Positions 1 through 8,707 of a stretch of DNA of 64,000 bases are shown here, piece by piece. How positions within the stretch are numbered: the first letter of the stretch is position 1; the number at the start of each line of letters is the position of its first letter. The notes under the pieces were generated by a model. That model was not told where the DNA came from. It saw nothing but the letters and a program-made list of their open reading frames with translations, and did not search any database. This DNA comes from Flavobacteriales bacterium (GTDB taxonomy: Bacteria > Bacteroidota > Bacteroidia > Flavobacteriales_E > Vicingaceae), in NCBI GenBank assembly GCA_018608405.1, contig JABAZP010000025.1:1-64000 (forward strand). Reading direction: 5' to 3'. Made by a program: the position numbers and the translations under genes.

Positions 1-1103
1 CCTGCTTGGGTTACATTAAAGGTAGAACTTGTTGAATTGTCTTGCCACGAATAAGATGCATTTGGCGTTGTAGCGTCAAGAATTAGGTTAGCCCCTAAAC
101 ATAAACCAGTGTCTGCGCCCAGGTCAACCTTCACGTCAGAGAGGGAAACTATTATAGTATCTGATACCACACAATTATTTACTTGAATATCGACCCAGTA
201 TGTGCCGGGTTGACTAACAAAATAGAAAGGTGAGGTTGAATTATCTTGCCAACTGTAATTTGCATTTGCCGTGGTAGCATTAAGTGTCAAATCTGCCCCC
301 GGGCATAAGTTGGTGTCTCTTCCTAAATCAACACTTAGACTTGTGTAGCCTACTTGAATAGAATCTCGCGCAGTACAACCACTTGTGGTAATCTCCACCC
401 AATATAAGCCTGGCTGACTAACATTGAACGTTGAAGCAGTAGAGTTATCCTGCCATACATAAGTTGCTCCTGTAGTATTTGCATCTAGTACTAATGTTTC
501 ATTTGGGCAGAGAGTAGTATCTGCTCCTAGATTAATGGTCGGTTTTGCTTGTATGGTCATGCGTATTATGCCGTAATCATCTGCGGTAGCAAAATCGGTT
601 TGTCGAACTCCTAAAGGAAAACCTCGACCAACAACTTCATAGTAATAAATGTGATTTGAATTATATGGAGTAGCTGTAACTGGGAAAAACCATGTTACAC
701 CGTTATCCACTGAGAATTGTATTCGGTCTGATTTTCCAGGAAATGCAAGAGAGCACCTCGGGAAATCTGGTCCTGAAAAGTAGTGTTCCATATCGAAACC
801 AACCGAACCCGTTCTAAAACCTGCAGGAGAGGGAAATAATGGTGCGCTTTCGGGTGAACCGCAGGGGGCCGTCCAATCGTAAGGTGGCCAAATACTATAT
901 GTCCCTTGAGCTTCTATGCAATAACTTTCTCCTGTTGTTAAAATAAACGTGTCAAATGAGGACGTAACTGCAGAACCATTTGGGTCATACGAGTCGTAAT
1001 TGAAAATGTGTTGAGCTGATACGTGATTAAAAGAGCTTAAGTTTATAATAATTAACAGAATAAAATGGAAAAAAACTGAAGTCTTGAATAAGGCTTTACT
1101 CAT
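1..1103 (-). CDS. secreted protein with tandem Ig-like repeats, C-terminus cut by the window edge
   Basis: The frame opens at an ATG ending at 1103 and stays open to base 1, so about 367 N-terminal residues are visible. A hydrophobic signal peptide (about residues 9-31, ending near SAQ) is followed by a roughly 160-residue globular part. Then come three copies of an approximately 80-residue repeat built around LGADT, LC, LDA.T, YSWQDNST and SQPG.YWV. Each repeat has a Cys pair, as in Ig-like/PKD-like adhesin repeats of Bacteroidota. Such proteins are usually exported by T9SS and end in a gliding-type or sorting C-terminal domain, which would lie outside the window. Role as surface adhesin is inference. 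Confidence 0.82.
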   Translation of the reverse strand, partial: MSKALFKTSVFFHFILLIIINLSSFNHVSAQHIFNYDSYDPNGSAVTSSFDTFILTTGESYCIEAQGTYSIWPPYDWTAPCGSPESAPLFPSPAGFRTGSVGFDMEHYFSGPDFPRCSLAFPGKSDRIQFSVDNGVTWFFPVTATPYNSNHIYYYEVVGRGFPLGVRQTDFATADDYGIIRMTIQAKPTINLGADTTLCPNETLVLDANTTGATYVWQDNSTASTFNVSQPGLYWVEITTSGCTARDSIQVGYTSLSVDLGRDTNLCPGADLTLNATTANANYSWQDNSTSPFYFVSQPGTYWVDIQVNNCVVSDTIIVSLSDVKVDLGADTGLCLGANLILDATTPNASYSWQDNSTSSTFNVTQA

Positions 1104-1236
1104 TTTAACTACTTAATTATGATTAACTTGTTTTTTAAACAAGCTCTAAGATTAGTCAAAGGTACTAATTAATGGTTAAAAGGACTATAACTAATATTAG
1201 CTACTACATCAAATCAAAAAAATAATTGAAGATAAA

Positions 1237-1264
1237 AAATCCCTTCGCTACTGCAAAGGGATTT
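1237..1264 (-). terminator. intrinsic terminator of the PadR operon
   Basis: Perfect 9-bp arms (AAATCCCTT / AAGGGATTT) around a 10-base loop lie just past the stop of the membrane-protein gene. Read on the minus strand the hairpin runs into a T-rich tract. Confidence 0.8.
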
Positions 1265-1291
1265 AGCATAATTAAGTGTTTAACTACTCTT

Positions 1292-2395
1292 TTATTTCTG
1301 CGCCAATAAATTTGTTAAATAACAATTTTCATTTACAGCAATTTGTTGCTGAGTTCTAGAAAGCACATTTATTGCTAATTCTGAATTTACTTCGTTGAGT
1401 CTTTTGAAAGGTTTTATCTCAATTGCGCTCAACTCTTGAATGTTCAATTCAGCAACTTGAATGTTGTAGCTGTTCACTTTCTCATCCATGCTGTTTACAA
1501 ACTGAAGTACATCTCTTGTTGAGTTACTCTCCGAAATTTTTTTGACCATTTCTTCAATGGAATTATTCAGTTCTTGCGAGAGTTGATGAAAATTTTGTGC
1601 TTCACTATTGGTTGCTTCATTTTGAAGCAGCCTTTTATTTGAATTCCTCAATTTCTCAGCATTCTCATGGATGTAAATGTGATTTGCCACCATTAGTTGT
1701 TCATACTTTTTGCTATAACTCATGTCGAACATGGAATAGAAAATTCCGCCGACAGCAATCATTAATACAGAGTTTACAGCCGTATTAAACTTTTTTTCTG
1801 GATTTCGAAACCGGGTAATAAAGTAAACTGGCACGAAAATGAACGTAAATAATAGGGTAGAGTAGAACATTAAATTGTTGGCATAGGGCCAATGCATAAT
1901 TTTAAATAAGACTCCGGCAGTCAAAAATATGGCTAGAATTAGCCCAAAACTTTGAACCAATTTGTCAATTTTAGACTCCTCGTCTTTCAATTTTAAAATA
2001 ATAAGCAGCGGCAAATAGATAATGCTAAACGAAAAGCCACCTAGAATAATTAGAATTCCTGCCCCCGGTAAATGGAAGCTTTTAAATAAAGCTCCAAGAA
2101 TTGTTAGTACCACGGTTGCGGCACCTGAATAGTTCAATATTTTTTTCATGATGTAAAAGTTTTTAAATTTTAATAAATTATCTGTTTCGGTCTGTATTTC
2201 AGAGAGTTCTTTTTTGAAAAATCGAGGAAGAATACGGTCATAGTATTCATAGAAATCAGTTTCTTCCCGTTTCTCATTTTCAATAATGCAACAGATGTGA
2301 TCCAAGAGATTGTCTCGTAAATCCTCCGAAACAATCCCTCGTGATTTGAGATCACTTTCAATAAAATCAACCTCTACGTCACTAAGGCTATGCAT
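1292..2395 (-). CDS. PadR-coupled membrane protein with GldL-like transmembrane motifs
   Basis: This 367-residue protein starts with about 80 cytoplasmic helical residues (LRDNLLDHICC region), similar in layout to the HAAS-type domains found beside PadR regulators. Several membrane segments follow between about residues 85 and 225, then a helical, Gln/Asn-rich tail. Two membrane segments carry the related motifs GALFKSFHLPGAG and GVLFKIMHWPYAN. These resemble the FKI.H.P motif of GldL-like membrane proteins of Bacteroidota. The start codon overlaps the padR stop by 8 bases (ATGCATAG), which suggests translational coupling. Its function is unknown; a membrane target or partner of the PadR regulator is inference. 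Confidence 0.75.
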   Translation of the reverse strand: MHSLSDVEVDFIESDLKSRGIVSEDLRDNLLDHICCIIENEKREETDFYEYYDRILPRFFKKELSEIQTETDNLLKFKNFYIMKKILNYSGAATVVLTILGALFKSFHLPGAGILIILGGFSFSIIYLPLLIILKLKDEESKIDKLVQSFGLILAIFLTAGVLFKIMHWPYANNLMFYSTLLFTFIFVPVYFITRFRNPEKKFNTAVNSVLMIAVGGIFYSMFDMSYSKKYEQLMVANHIYIHENAEKLRNSNKRLLQNEATNSEAQNFHQLSQELNNSIEEMVKKISESNSTRDVLQFVNSMDEKVNSYNIQVAELNIQELSAIEIKPFKRLNEVNSELAINVLSRTQQQIAVNENCYLTNLLAQK

Positions 2396-2732
2396 TTCCT
2401 AGCTTTGGTTCTAAGTCCAACAGAAACTTCATGGTGTTCATAAAGTCGGCTAATTCATTTACTTTCTGGCTCGCAGTCTCTTGGCCTTGTGAAGTTAGTG
2501 AGTAATACTTTCTCACTCGCTTCCCAATAAACTCCTTTTCTGTTTCCAACTCACCGTTTTTTTCGAGTGAGTGTAAGGTAGGATACAGAGCACCTTCTGT
2601 TATTTGAATTTTGCCTTCTGTTAATTCTTTGACCTTAGCTGTGATTTCGTAACCATACATTCTACCCTTGTCGCGCAACAAGTTTAGCACGATGGTTTTT
2701 AAGGTTCCTTTTATTAGTTCTGATGAATACAT
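2388..2732 (-). CDS. PadR-family transcriptional regulator
   Basis: The product (114 residues from the chosen start) is a PadR winged helix: ELIKGTLKTIVLNLL, RMYGYEIT, ITEGALYPTLHSLE, then a basic wing (GKRVRKYYSLT) and a C-terminal dimerisation helix. PadR proteins are dimeric repressors that sense small molecules or stress. An in-frame ATG lies 45 bases further upstream. I prefer the one ending at 2732 because family members begin just before ELIKGTL and because the upstream codons fall inside the promoter and operator. Only four bases separate the -7 box from this ATG, so the mRNA may be leaderless. It is first in a two-gene operon. Confidence 0.9.
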   Translation of the reverse strand: MYSSELIKGTLKTIVLNLLRDKGRMYGYEITAKVKELTEGKIQITEGALYPTLHSLEKNGELETEKEFIGKRVRKYYSLTSQGQETASQKVNELADFMNTMKFLLDLEPKLGNA

Positions 2733-2736
2733 AGGA

Positions 2737-2790
2737 CAAATATACATAAGAATCTTAAGTATACAAGTTTTATACATAAGAAAGTTATGT
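2737..2790 (-). promoter_or_regulatory. padR promoter with embedded palindromic operator
   Basis: On the minus strand a TTG (2764-2766), a 19-base spacer and TATATTTG (2737-2744) match the Bacteroidota -33/-7 promoter pattern. An inverted repeat (arms 2741-2751 and 2753-2763, one mismatch, one-base spacer) covers the spacer and part of the -7 box. The half-site TATACATAAG recurs exactly 30 bases away at 2771-2780, where ACATAA and TTATGT form a second, weaker inverted repeat (2774-2790). Autorepression by the PadR protein is the natural reading but is inferred. Confidence 0.7.
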
Positions 2791-2916
2791 GTTAATTAAT
2801 GATGTTATTTTAATCTATTTATTTTCAATTTATTATGATATAATTTTTTTTGTAAAACCCAAAAGAAATAAATATCAATAGAGAATTAATTGTTTCAATT
2901 GAAGCAATACTAGATT

Positions 2917-3795
2917 TTATTCCTCAATCTCAATCGAATACTTTGCCTCAAAGATTTTACCTTTTGGTAAGCTGATTAATCCGTCTTTTTTCAAATAATC
3001 ACCATCTGTGTTTTCATGGTCTGCAATACCCAACCATGGTTCTATGCAAACAAACGGAGCGTTTGGCTTAGCCCAAACACCTAAATAGTTAAAATCAGAA
3101 TAACTTACGGTTAGCACTTGATTTGATTTTCGACTTTTTAAACTAACTCTTTTAGATTTCAACGTTTTAAAAATTAATGCATCTTCGTTGAAAAGAGTAG
3201 GAGTTAGGTTCAATACATTGGTGTTGTCTAATACTAACTCGGTACGATTTGAGATCAGCCCATTTTGAGAGAGCAGTGTTCTTGAAGCGTGTTCAGTTTT
3301 CTCAAACTCCAAGAAATAGTCAGAATACACTTCGCCTTCATTTATAGGACAATTAAATGCTGGATGAGCTCCTAATGAAAAGAAAATTTCCCCATCATCT
3401 AAGTTTTCAACTTTATGTGACACCACTAATTTGCTCTTATTCAATTCAAATGTAATGTAAAACTTGAATTTAAAAGGATAGATTTTTAGCGTTTCTTCGG
3501 AACATTCTAATTCGAAGTGAAGCGAAGTAGTTGTTCTCTTCTTTAAAACAATATTTTCATTGTGCCGAATAAAACCATGTTTTGGAATACAATACTCTTT
3601 CCCATTTATGGTGCACATATCATTTTTAAAAGAACCGATAGCCGGAAAAAGAACTGGCGCATGACTTCCCCAAATAGCCGGATCGGCTTGCCATATGTAC
3701 TCTTTCTCGGTTGATTTTGACTTTATACTAGCTATCTCTGTTCCTTTATTCAAAACAATCACTTGTAATTGTAAGTTGGAGATGGTGTGGTTCAT
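2917..3795 (-). CDS. aldose 1-epimerase-like (LacX/YeaD type) protein
   Basis: The 292-residue protein matches the cytoplasmic galactose-mutarotase superfamily: APVLFPAIGSF near residue 47, HGFIRH near 73, LGAHPAFNCP near 140 and CIEPWLGIADHEN near 262. The His residues and the late Glu are at the places where this fold keeps its catalytic acid/base and sugar-binding residues. The family interconverts anomers of aldoses or phosphorylated sugars; the substrate of this LacX-like branch cannot be told from sequence. No signal peptide is present. It stands alone, separated from padR by about 180 AT-rich bases. Confidence 0.85.
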   Translation of the reverse strand: MNHTISNLQLQVIVLNKGTEIASIKSKSTEKEYIWQADPAIWGSHAPVLFPAIGSFKNDMCTINGKEYCIPKHGFIRHNENIVLKKRTTTSLHFELECSEETLKIYPFKFKFYITFELNKSKLVVSHKVENLDDGEIFFSLGAHPAFNCPINEGEVYSDYFLEFEKTEHASRTLLSQNGLISNRTELVLDNTNVLNLTPTLFNEDALIFKTLKSKRVSLKSRKSNQVLTVSYSDFNYLGVWAKPNAPFVCIEPWLGIADHENTDGDYLKKDGLISLPKGKIFEAKYSIEIEE

Positions 3796-3847
3796 TCGTA
3801 ACAGTAATTTTATAGAAAAGGATGCTTATGGTCAGCTTTAGAATAAA

Positions 3848-4765
3848 CTACTCGTGAATTTTCCACTTCTTTAACTTTAATATGCAGTAGACTCGCGCAG
3901 TAGTGTATTGTTGATCAAAAATACCTTGTTGAATGCGTACTCCAAAGTTCGTTTTGTCTGGGTCGTTGCTTCCAACACCAATTCTGGCAACCATTGGACG
4001 GTCTCCGTCATTTAAATATCCCACATAACCATTCAGGGATGCTTCGTAGGTAAGTTTTTTAGAATTTACGTCTACTCCTAAACCATACATAAATGCATCG
4101 TTTTGGTAGTTATTTTCCAAATAGGTTTGATATACATAAAAGCCAGCTAGGGCATGTGGTCGAATGGATTGAATGTGCTTACCGTTGAAAGTGATCTCTT
4201 TACTCGCAGAGAAATCGAAAAAATATCCGGGAGTATTCGTAAATCGAGCCTCGTCTAAATTAGCTCCTGAAGCAGTTCTAAAATTAACTCCCAAAACCAT
4301 GTCAGGTAACTTTTCATGATTTTTGGTTAATTGAATGAAGGTAGCTATGTATAAATCACCAGCGGTGCTACCTTCACTTACCAATTCTCTAGAAACCCTT
4401 TCGTCACGGGTTTTGTCGTCTAATTTGTAAAACTCTATTGGAACCATTTCTAGTTGAAAACCTACCCGTTCGGTAAATAATGGTAGATAAAAAGAACTAA
4501 ACAAGTTCTGAGTATTATCACCGTCTGAGAAATGACCTTCACCAGCTACTTTTAATTGAGTCTGTGTGGGTAAAATTCCTTTTTTAGAGTCAGGTACTGG
4601 CAGCGCATTTGGTCCCATGTATTTAGAGGTAAGTTTGGTGTACGAGGTCCAATGTCTAAATCCATCCCAATTGTGTTGTTCATTCCACCATGTGTAGTCT
4701 TTTTGTGCATGACTTTTAGCAATTCCTAAAGCCATTACAAAAATTAAAACAATACAGTTTTTCAT
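3848..4765 (-). CDS. exported protein of unknown function, possible beta-barrel
   Basis: A 305-residue protein with a clear signal peptide (MKNCIVLIFVMALGIAKSHAQ). The mature part alternates hydrophobic and polar residues and is rich in aromatic and Gly residues, compatible with an outer-membrane beta-barrel. Its middle mentions no catalytic motif I recognise. It lies downstream of the fasciclin gene on the same strand, but a terminator separates them. Confidence 0.6.
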   Translation of the reverse strand: MKNCIVLIFVMALGIAKSHAQKDYTWWNEQHNWDGFRHWTSYTKLTSKYMGPNALPVPDSKKGILPTQTQLKVAGEGHFSDGDNTQNLFSSFYLPLFTERVGFQLEMVPIEFYKLDDKTRDERVSRELVSEGSTAGDLYIATFIQLTKNHEKLPDMVLGVNFRTASGANLDEARFTNTPGYFFDFSASKEITFNGKHIQSIRPHALAGFYVYQTYLENNYQNDAFMYGLGVDVNSKKLTYEASLNGYVGYLNDGDRPMVARIGVGSNDPDKTNFGVRIQQGIFDQQYTTARVYCILKLKKWKIHE

Positions 4766-4820
4766 AGCCTACAAACTTCGCAATTAATGGGGACTTTAAA
4801 ATGAAGATTTTGTGCAAAAA

Positions 4821-4850
4821 AAAAGAGCTGCACAGTTGTGCAACTCTTTT
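4821..4850 (-). terminator. terminator of the fasciclin gene
   Basis: Thirteen-base arms (4821-4833 and 4838-4850, one mismatch) enclose the loop AGTT. On the minus strand the hairpin is followed by a long T run, immediately 3' of the fasciclin stop codon. Confidence 0.8.
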
Positions 4851-4875
4851 ATCAATATGCTTTTGTACAGTATAA

Positions 4876-5862
4876 TTACGGTAGTAAAACTTGGTCAACA
4901 GCGTGAATCACACCGTTTGTTCCTTGAACGTCAGTTACAATGATGTCTACATTACCTTGCGTTGAACTTGATGTAATTAATTGAGGTCCATTCATTAAGC
5001 TTACTGATAAAGTTCTGGTAGACCTAGTAGTTAATACTTGATTCTGTGTTAAGTCTCCAGCTCGATTGTTTGAGCCCACAATAACATGATAATCTAATAC
5101 CGCTTCAAGAGTTGTTTGTGGAATGTCATTTAACGTATTCCAAGTTGGATCAGAATCTAACAATGCTTGAAATGCATCATTGGTTGGAGCAAACACTGTG
5201 AAAGGGCCTGTTCCTGAAAGTATACCAGTATAAGTCGTCCCAAATCGTGATAAAGCAGCTACCAAAGATGTAAATCGCTCATCGTCTAATGCAATGTCTA
5301 CAATATTTGCTGGAAGTAATACTTCGTCGATAATATGAATCACCCCGTTGGTAGCTTCAATATCTGCAGCAGTTACATTTGCTGAGTTATTCAATGTTAC
5401 TCCACCTGTTACATCCACCTCAATAACTGTATATTCATCGCTTTGTGGTGCTCTTTCATTCAATGTAATTGCATAAGTGTCATCAGTTAAATCTCCTGAC
5501 ATTACTTTTGAACCCATAACGTGATATAATAAAACGTTTGTTAAGGTAGTCGCATCAATGTCAGAAATTCTATTCCAATTAGGGTCAGTTGCTAACAAGT
5601 CTACAAACGCTTGATTGGTAGGAGCAAAAACTGTAAAAGTTCCTGAACCTTGAAAGGTAGAAACTAAATTTGCTTCACTCAACGCAACAACTAAACTATC
5701 AGTTCTAGAGTCTCCAAGTGCAATTTCAGCAATGTTCTGTGTGAGCCCTGTTGCCGCTGGTGGTGTTACCGGGTCTGTTTCATCGTCATCTGCACACGCA
5801 TAAAAACCTGTTGTTAATGCAGCTGCAAAGAAAATCCATAATACTCTTTTTAAATTTTTCAT
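4876..5862 (-). CDS. fasciclin (FAS1) domain lipoprotein, two domains
   Basis: From the ATG ending at 5862 the product has a lipoprotein-type leader (basic N-terminus, hydrophobic stretch, then YAC followed by DDDE). Two FAS1 domains of about 135 residues follow. Each shows the FAS1 boxes: FTVFAPTNQAF or FTVFAPTNDAF, then L.YHV, and a final NGVIH..D.VLLP. FAS1 domains mediate adhesion or matrix binding at the cell surface. An in-frame start 78 bases further upstream would add a non-signal extension, so I reject it. The acidic stretch after the Cys may act as an export signal, as seen in Bacteroidota surface lipoproteins; that is inference. Confidence 0.88.
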   Translation of the reverse strand: MKNLKRVLWIFFAAALTTGFYACADDDETDPVTPPAATGLTQNIAEIALGDSRTDSLVVALSEANLVSTFQGSGTFTVFAPTNQAFVDLLATDPNWNRISDIDATTLTNVLLYHVMGSKVMSGDLTDDTYAITLNERAPQSDEYTVIEVDVTGGVTLNNSANVTAADIEATNGVIHIIDEVLLPANIVDIALDDERFTSLVAALSRFGTTYTGILSGTGPFTVFAPTNDAFQALLDSDPTWNTLNDIPQTTLEAVLDYHVIVGSNNRAGDLTQNQVLTTRSTRTLSVSLMNGPQLITSSSTQGNVDIIVTDVQGTNGVIHAVDQVLLP

Positions 5863-6019
5863 GTTTTTTTTGTTCAGGTTAGATTTATTTAACCTGAAAT
5901 ATAAAAAATTGTTTAATCTTTTGTTCCAATCGATTGACAAAAAGTGTTAAAAAATAATAACTTTATTATAACAAAAAACGATTAACTCACGTTGGTCTAG
6001 AGTTAAGTTGCATAGTTGC

Positions 6020-7491
6020 TTACGGAAGGTATTTAATAAGATCTCTTGCAAGTAAAGATTGTTCTCCCAACTTTTCTACTGCTAAATCTCCTGCCAAGCC
6101 GTGTAAATAAACTCCTAAGCATACTGCAGCTTTTGAAGAGTAACTTTGAGCTAATAATCCTGTGATGATACCGGTTAAAACATCTCCACTTCCGGCGGTA
6201 GCCATTCCAGGGTTTCCGGTTGTATTAAAATAACAGTTCCCTTCAGGAGTGGAAATACAACTGTGAGCTCCTTTCAACAATATGTAACAACCCAGATTAA
6301 TCGATTTTTTTCGTTGAAGTTCATTTCGTTCAAAATCATTAGCAGTTTTACCAAACAATCGTTCAAATTCTTTAGGATGTGGCGTCAAGATAGAGTTTTT
6401 CGGTATTTCACTTAATATCGCTTTATTTTTAGCAATACTGTTTAAAGCGTCTGCGTCTAATACTAAAGCTTGTGTTGCGGATTTGACTAAATCAAATACA
6501 ACGCTTTGAGTCTCTTGGTTTGTTCCTATTCCGCAACCTAAGCCTATGGTTGTGTATCCTTCAGTTTCTGGCAAACATGAAATATAATCTTCCTTTTCAT
6601 CTGCAATAACCATCACTTCTGGGATTGATGTTTGTAAAACACTATACCCGCAAGATGGAGTGTAAGTCCGCTCCCTGCTCTCATACATGCATAGCTAGAA
6701 AGTACTGCAGCTCCGATTTTTCCCTTACTTCCCATTAGGAGCAATGCGTGGCCAAAATTTCCTTTATGTTCAAACTTTCCTCTTTTTTTAGTTAGTGATT
6801 GTGCTATTTTTTTGGTCAATAAAAAGTTCGTTGTAGTTTCTTGGGAGTAATATTTTTCTGAAAGACCGATGCTTTTTGCAGTCCATTTCCCAATATATTG
6901 TTGATTTTCGGGGAATAAGAAGGCCAACTTGGGTTGTTCGAAGGAGAAAGTACAATCTGCTTGAAAAATAACGCCTCTTGAATGAATTTCTCCTTGCAAT
7001 CCGGTAGGAATGTCCACAGATTCCCGTTTGCAATTCAAATCATTTAAGAATTTAACTAGATCTTTGAAAAATCCTCTTAGCTCACCTTTTAGTCCAGTTC
7101 CAAAAAGTGCATCTATCACGATAGATGATTTTTCGATGGTTGGAACGTCTTCCAAACGAGCTATCTCCCAAAGCTTTAACTGACTCATGTTTTGGAGAAT
7201 CTCGAGATTTGTCTCATTGTCTTTTGACCTTTTGTTCGGTTTGGCTTGCAATAACACATTCACTTGGTAATCTGCTTGAATCAGTAGCCGACTGATCGCA
7301 AAACCATCACCACCGTTATTGCCATTGCCACAAAAGACATAAACCGTCTTGGCCTTATCCGGAAATTGTTTCATGAACCAAATTGCGAAAGTGTTTGACG
7401 CTTTCTCCATTAGCGCCAAGGATTCTGTGTTTTCTTGCTTAATAGTGAACTCATCCCATGCTTGTATTTGTGTTGTACTTAATATTTTCAT
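6020..7491 (-). pseudogene. nnr: bifunctional NAD(P)H-hydrate epimerase/dehydratase, frameshifted
   Basis: The 5' frame (down to about 6650) encodes the YjeF_N epimerase domain with the signature CGNGNNGGDGFA, then the beginning of the dehydratase domain (GNFGHALLLMGSKGKIGAA, RAGSGLT). The rest of the ADP-dependent dehydratase continues in another frame from about 6655: CGYSVLQTSIPE, TIGLGCGIG, LTPHPKEFERLFG, and NPGMATAGSGDVLTG near the end. The break lies in CTCCATCTTGCGGG. Family alignment expects about two extra residues there, consistent with loss of 7 bases between CCATCT repeats. The enzyme normally repairs hydrated NAD(P)H. If the frameshift is real, the epimerase half could survive but the dehydratase half is lost. 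Confidence 0.85.
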
Positions 7492-7665
7492 GTAAATCGC
7501 ATTTTGTTTTCAAAATAGAGCTTATTAGTGAAACATCAGAATTTTCTAAGGCTTTAGAAATAAATTTCGTCAAAAGGTGAATATCCCATTTAACCCAAGC
7601 TGTATTCGTTCTGAACTCAAAATATAATCTATGAAACTTTTTCTACCTCTGCGATTTTGAAAATT

Positions 7666-8529
7666 TTACAACCTTGGGGGAGCTAATTTCCAACGCCTGT
7701 GGCTCCATAACCAAAGCTCCGGCTTTTCCATGATGGAGCGCTCTAATAAGTTGGCATATTTAGTGATTAATTCATTGCTATCATTTTGATTAGCATCGTC
7801 TAATGGTATGAATTCAATTTCATAGTTCCCTCTTTTAGGCTTTTGGACTGAAACATACAAAACCGTTTGGTTCAATTTTTCAGCAATTCGATCTGCCCCA
7901 ACTAAAAACGCTGTTTCTTGGTTCAAAAAGGTCATCCAATGCTTCGAAGATTTTTTTCTAGGACTTTGATCACCGATCATGCAGGTTGCTGTTAACACTC
8001 CTTTTTGTTGCATGTTAACCATGGTTTTATACCCTTGCTTAGATTCCACGCATTGCACGCCGAATCTACTTCTAAGAACCAACACAAAGTCATTGAAATA
8101 ACTGTTGGATACCTCTTGGTAAAAAGCCTGAACCTGATACGGTAAGAATAGGGGTAGGAAGCTAAACCATTCCCAATTTCCGTAATGTGAGGTGTACAAG
8201 ATAATGCTTTTATTATCCTTGTGTAAGGATTCGATTAGTGGTGTGTTCTTGATGTTGAATCGTTGGTTAATGGCTTTTTTGCCTAACGTTAACACTTTTA
8301 TGGATTCGAAGGCGGTATCGCAAAAATGCTTGTAAAACCTTTTCTCAATCGCCGTTATTTCTGTCAACGATTTATGCGGAAAGGAATTTTTGAGATTTGT
8401 TTGAACCACAGCTCTTCTGTATTTCATTACATGATAAACTACCAGGTACATAAAATCTGAAAGAATATATAACACTCGCAGTGGAATGATAGATAACAGG
8501 TAAAAAGGAAAAAACTTTAAGTATTTCAT
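7666..8529 (-). CDS. LpxL/HtrB-like lipid A acyltransferase
   Basis: The 287-residue protein has an N-terminal membrane anchor (FPFYLLSIIPLRVLYILSDF), the TSHYGNWEW motif near residue 113 that supplies the catalytic His and Glu (H-x4-E) of the LPLAT fold, and the later IGDQSPRKKS segment typical of bacterial Kdo2-lipid A acyltransferase homologues. It should add a secondary acyl chain to lipid A at the inner membrane. The C-terminus ends in LWLWSHRRWK, another family hallmark. No operon partner is evident: about 170 bases separate it from either neighbour. Confidence 0.9.
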   Translation of the reverse strand: MKYLKFFPFYLLSIIPLRVLYILSDFMYLVVYHVMKYRRAVVQTNLKNSFPHKSLTEITAIEKRFYKHFCDTAFESIKVLTLGKKAINQRFNIKNTPLIESLHKDNKSIILYTSHYGNWEWFSFLPLFLPYQVQAFYQEVSNSYFNDFVLVLRSRFGVQCVESKQGYKTMVNMQQKGVLTATCMIGDQSPRKKSSKHWMTFLNQETAFLVGADRIAEKLNQTVLYVSVQKPKRGNYEIEFIPLDDANQNDSNELITKYANLLERSIMEKPELWLWSHRRWKLAPPRL

Positions 8530-8707
8530 TCGCAGTGCGAGCTTTAACGGCTGGCTGTTTGAGGTTAATTGAATTCCAAAATTAACCCTTTATTGCTCGT
8601 TGGCGTAATGGGTTGAAACTGAATTTTAATAGATAAATTACAACAGTTAAAAACAGAACGTACTTCATGCACTGCATAAATTATGTTACTAAAAGAGTTC
8701 CTATTCT

